Origin: an uncultured Nitrosomonadales bacterium
Lineage (GTDB): Bacteria; Pseudomonadota; Gammaproteobacteria; Burkholderiales; Gallionellaceae
Assembly: GCA_903885165.1 (NCBI GenBank)
Contig: CAISHO010000005.1
Location: 1 to 51,468 of the forward strand
DNA: 51,468 nucleotides
Direction: 5' to 3'
Shown here piece after piece: positions 49,154-51,468 of the stretch. Below the pieces are notes generated by a model. It ran no database searches. It had not been told where the DNA came from and worked only from the letters and a program-made list of their open reading frames with translations. Numbering within the stretch: the stretch's first letter is position 1; every line of letters starts with the position of its first letter. The position numbers were made by a program, and so were the translations under genes.

Positions 49154-49654
49154 ATGAAAAAAGTACAACAAGGTTTTACCCTGATCGAATTGATGATCGT
49201 CGTGGCGATTATCGGTATTCTGGCTGCTGTCGCAATTCCGGCTTACAGCACTTACACCAAGAAAGCTAAGTTCACTGAAGTGGTTCAGGCGACCAACGGT
49301 ATTAAGATGGCTCTTGAAGCATGTTATGCGGATCAAGCTGATTTTACTAAGTGTACGGCCGGTAGCAATGGCGTACCTTACAATATTTCAGCAACGGCCA
49401 GTGATACTGCTACTACTGCACTGGCGTGTACAACCACGGCAACATTGGGTAAGGCTGTATGCTGGGTTGGGCAAACTGGCACCCCCACTACTACAACTAC
49501 AGTCATCACTGGTGCTTCCGTTGGTGCTAGTGGAGCTCCTGTGAACGGGTTGACGGGTGAAGTATATACCCTCACTGCATCACAAGGTGCCAATGGCAGT
49601 GGGATTACTTGGACTTCAGGCGGTAACTGTTTGGCTGCAAATATTTGTAAGTAA
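49154..49654 (+). CDS. pilA: Type IV major pilin (PilA/PilE type)
   Basis: This 166-residue prepilin has the short leader MKKVQQG and the processed N-terminus [20 protein letters not shown] with Glu5. The globular part has two cysteine pairs and ends [11 protein letters not shown] with a C-terminal disulfide loop. Residues about 75-145 are rich in Thr, Ser, Ala and Gly, offering many O-glycosylation sites. ACAGGAG lies eight bases before the ATG. A sigma-54 promoter controls it. The next gene is a candidate glycosyltransferase, separated by a terminator. Confidence 0.95.
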   Translation: MKKVQQGFTLIELMIVVAIIGILAAVAIPAYSTYTKKAKFTEVVQATNGIKMALEACYADQADFTKCTAGSNGVPYNISATASDTATTALACTTTATLGKAVCWVGQTGTPTTTTTVITGASVGASGAPVNGLTGEVYTLTASQGANGSGITWTSGGNCLAANICK

Positions 49655-49667
49655 CTTGTTGTTTATT

Positions 49668-49694
49668 AAAAAACCGCCGAAAGGCGGTTTTTTT
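49668..49694 (+). terminator. Terminator after the pilin gene
   Basis: ACCGCC-GAAA-GGCGGT with flanking A-runs and T-runs forms a strong intrinsic terminator that insulates the following gene. Confidence 0.9.
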
Positions 49695-49729
49695 ATTTGG
49701 GTGTGTTGAATTGATCGGATCGAGTGGGT

Positions 49730-51343
49730 ATGAAAATTTCAAAAATTATTTGGCTGTGGGTAGTCCTGGTCGGTACATTGATCGCCGCGCTGTACGGTCA
49801 GTTTCTGCAAAATCCTATTCTTTTTGACGATCTGTATTTTTTCATGTTGGGTAAAGATGGTCATTCGGCCATTGAGCAATTTGCGGCTCCATCGCTGCTT
49901 GATTTACGTGCGCTCCCCTATGCCACGCTGGCCTGGACGGCCAACGCGTTCGGTTTCGGCTTGATGCCGTTCAGAATTGAAAATCTGCTGTTGCATTGGT
50001 CAGTGGCTGTGGTTCTGGCGCTGTTTGTCTTGCGCCTGTATCGCGCCGTATTGCCAGCGCAGCAAGATGAGCACACCGGAATGATGACGGCAGTACTGGT
50101 CGTGGTCAGCCTGTTCGCCGTACATCCCTTAGGTGTCTATGCCGCAGGTTATCTGGTGCAGCGCACCATCGTGATGGCGACCTTATTCAGCTTGCTGTCC
50201 TTGTGGGCGTACTTGCAGGGTCTCAAGGGCAAAAAGTCCTGGTTTTGGGCGAGTGTGGCGCTGTATTTTATGGCGACGCACAGCAAGGAGCATGTCGTTA
50301 TGCTGCCTGCCGTGGTGGTAGCGATGACTGTATTGGTGCACGATGATTGGCGCGGCTTTATACGCCGGAACTCGCCGGTGTTTATGGGCTACCTTGCCGT
50401 GGCTTTGCTGACGGTGGCGCAGATCCGGGGTGTGCTAGGTCACGCCTATGAAATTAACTCCGGCGAAATGCTCGACGGCGTGCTACCTGAGCATGCGTTT
50501 TATTACAGCGTATTGACGCAATCGTGGTTGTTTTTTAAATACGGTCTGCTTTGGCTATTGCCTAATCCCGCGTGGCACTCGGTGGATATGCGCGAACCGT
50601 TGGCGCAAGGAGTGTTTTCGCTTTACGGTTTAGTGTTATTGGCTTATCTGCTGTATGGATGGGTGGCGTTCCGTTTGCTGTTCAGGCGCGGCAGGGCAGG
50701 ATTGATCGGCTTCGCGTTGTTGTTCCCCTGGCTGATGTTTGCAACTGAATTTTCCACGGTGAGAGTACAGGAGATTTTTGTACTGTATCGGAGCTATATC
50801 TGGGCGGTGGGTGGCGTGATTGTCTTGCCGTTGCTGCTGATGCAGTTAAATGCAAGGTTGACGTTGCTGGTGGCGGTGTTAGCGGGTGCCGTCATGTTTA
50901 TGATGTCGATGGAGCGGTTGGCCACTTTTTCTCATCCGATCTTGCTCTGGGATGATGCAGAAAAACTGGTCAAAGACAGGCAGTCGCTGCCCGGCGTAGG
51001 TCGGATTTATTACAACCGGGGAACGGAATGGTTAAAAATAGACAAGTTGGACAGCGCCCTTTCCGATCTGCAAACAGCGACCCGGCTTAGCCCGAAATTA
51101 TCGGCGGCATTTGGTAACCTAGGTCAGGTGTATTCTAAAACAGGCCAGAACGAACTGGCGATACAGGCGTTCAGTCGCGCGATTACACTGGATCAGGAGC
51201 AAAAACTGCATCCGAATTACAAGTATTATTTTAGTCGTGCAATGGACTACGAAGCGCAGCAGAAATGGCCTGAGGCATCGGCTGATTATCAGGTGAGCTG
51301 TTTACTGGCAAAAAAGGGCTGCGATAAAACCAGTCTGCACTAG
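49730..51343 (+). CDS. Multipass membrane protein with C-terminal TPR, candidate glycosyltransferase
   Basis: This 537-residue protein has about 9-11 hydrophobic helices in residues 1-400 and then tetratricopeptide repeats (about 430-520; FGNLGQVYSKTGQNELAIQAF is the clearest). The segment NPILFDDLYFF just after the first helix places an acidic pair where GT-C glycosyltransferases of the TMTC and oligosaccharyltransferase type have a catalytic acid. Position directly after the pilin gene suggests pilin glycosylation. A GTG start two codons earlier is possible. The family assignment is by architecture only. Confidence 0.6.
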   Translation: MKISKIIWLWVVLVGTLIAALYGQFLQNPILFDDLYFFMLGKDGHSAIEQFAAPSLLDLRALPYATLAWTANAFGFGLMPFRIENLLLHWSVAVVLALFVLRLYRAVLPAQQDEHTGMMTAVLVVVSLFAVHPLGVYAAGYLVQRTIVMATLFSLLSLWAYLQGLKGKKSWFWASVALYFMATHSKEHVVMLPAVVVAMTVLVHDDWRGFIRRNSPVFMGYLAVALLTVAQIRGVLGHAYEINSGEMLDGVLPEHAFYYSVLTQSWLFFKYGLLWLLPNPAWHSVDMREPLAQGVFSLYGLVLLAYLLYGWVAFRLLFRRGRAGLIGFALLFPWLMFATEFSTVRVQEIFVLYRSYIWAVGGVIVLPLLLMQLNARLTLLVAVLAGAVMFMMSMERLATFSHPILLWDDAEKLVKDRQSLPGVGRIYYNRGTEWLKIDKLDSALSDLQTATRLSPKLSAAFGNLGQVYSKTGQNELAIQAFSRAITLDQEQKLHPNYKYYFSRAMDYEAQQKWPEASADYQVSCLLAKKGCDKTSLH

Positions 51344-51380
51344 AATAGGTGCGGACTATCTTAACCTGATTCAACTCCCG

Positions 51381-51386
51381 TATAAT
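51381..51386 (+). promoter_or_regulatory. -10 element ahead of the last partial gene
   Basis: A perfect TATAAT lies 43 bases before the ATG at 51430. No good -35 is visible at the proper distance. Confidence 0.35.
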
Positions 51387-51429
51387 TCTATCGCTTGACT
51401 TATGGTGTCATTAGTGGAGCCATGCCGCC

Positions 51430-51468
51430 ATGAGTTCAGCCAAGAAAATTCTCGATCAAATGCGCAAG
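51430..51468 (+). CDS. Start of a gene, possibly HicA-type toxin, 3' partial
   Basis: Only 13 codons are present (MSSAKKILDQMRK). Many HicA mRNA interferases begin with a helix of the form KILEKMRNNP, so this may be hicA, but the remainder is outside the window. GTGGAGCC lies upstream as a possible Shine-Dalgarno. Confidence 0.35.
   Translation, partial: MSSAKKILDQMRK

Overview
The window reads as chromosomal DNA of a betaproteobacterium, probably in or near the order Nitrosomonadales (a Gallionella- or Sideroxydans-like relative is my best guess, inferred from gene order and protein style, not from a search). The main reasons are the carA-carB-greA-yhbY-rlmE-ftsH-folP-glmM block, the nadK-recN-bamE-dapB run, an aspS cluster headed by FmdB and DUF502 genes, trxA-rho, rplU-rpmA-obgE-proB, a monomeric isocitrate dehydrogenase and a sigma-54 type IV pilin promoter. 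Nearly all genes are intact housekeeping genes. I see no rRNA, tRNA, CRISPR array, prophage or complete insertion sequence. Both window ends cut genes: an ABC-F ATPase at the left and the first 13 codons of a possible HicA toxin at the right.

Layout. 1-3.2 kb: ABC-F end, a DUF2721 membrane protein, then two small genes (DUF1653 and a GIY-YIG-like protein) flanked by a diverged direct repeat of about 260 bp carrying paired DnaA boxes. 3.2-7.0 kb: nadK, recN, bamE, dapB. 7.0-8.0 kb, minus strand: mntP and a small secreted protein. 8.1-13.2 kb: carA, carB, greA. 13.3-18.5 kb: yhbY (minus), then rlmE, ftsH, folP, glmM. 18.6-23.9 kb: clpS-clpA and monomeric icd on the minus strand around cspA. 24.0-27.8 kb: rluE, an OB-fold secreted protein, an outer-membrane barrel with a tiny basic protein, and rhlE. 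28.1-33.4 kb: an FmdB-like gene, a DUF502 gene, aspS, a secreted barnase-type RNase with its barstar, nudB, nadA. 33.6-42.3 kb: metallo-beta-lactamase-fold hydrolase, arsC-like, EEP-family hydrolase with clsB, a sensor kinase, an Atm1-type ABC exporter, a PBP7-type peptidase with a histidine-rich head, and an unknown membrane protein followed by a GGDEF remnant. 42.6-47.4 kb, minus strand: proB, obgE, rpmA, rplU, rho, trxA. 47.7-51.4 kb: ferredoxin, sodB, a sigma-54 pilin gene and a large TPR-bearing membrane glycosyltransferase candidate.

The most striking feature that the genes do not explain is a set of heptamer-iterated tracts filling short spacers: carA/carB, carB/greA, greA/yhbY, ftsH/folP, obgE/proB, and just after rluE. 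Each locus uses its own 7-base unit, and the two-armed ones face each other as imperfect inverted repeats, two of them around a perfect central hairpin. Several tracts supply the stop codon of the upstream gene or occupy the place of the downstream ribosome binding site. Two other palindromic repeat types (near 32.2 kb and 36.8 kb) and a short inverted repeat near 33.4 kb are also present. One of these supplies the C-terminal codons and stop of nudB.

Pathways touched: NAD(P) supply (nadA, nadK), lysine and peptidoglycan precursors (dapB, glmM), pyrimidine and arginine precursors (carAB), folate (folP, nudB), proline (proB), proteolysis (clpSA, ftsH), transcription (greA, rho), ribosome and tRNA functions (rplU, rpmA, obgE, rlmE, rluE, yhbY, aspS), envelope (bamE, clsB, PBP7, pilin) and oxidative or metal stress (sodB, trxA, mntP, arsC-like). 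All functional calls come from reading motifs by eye; no database search was run.
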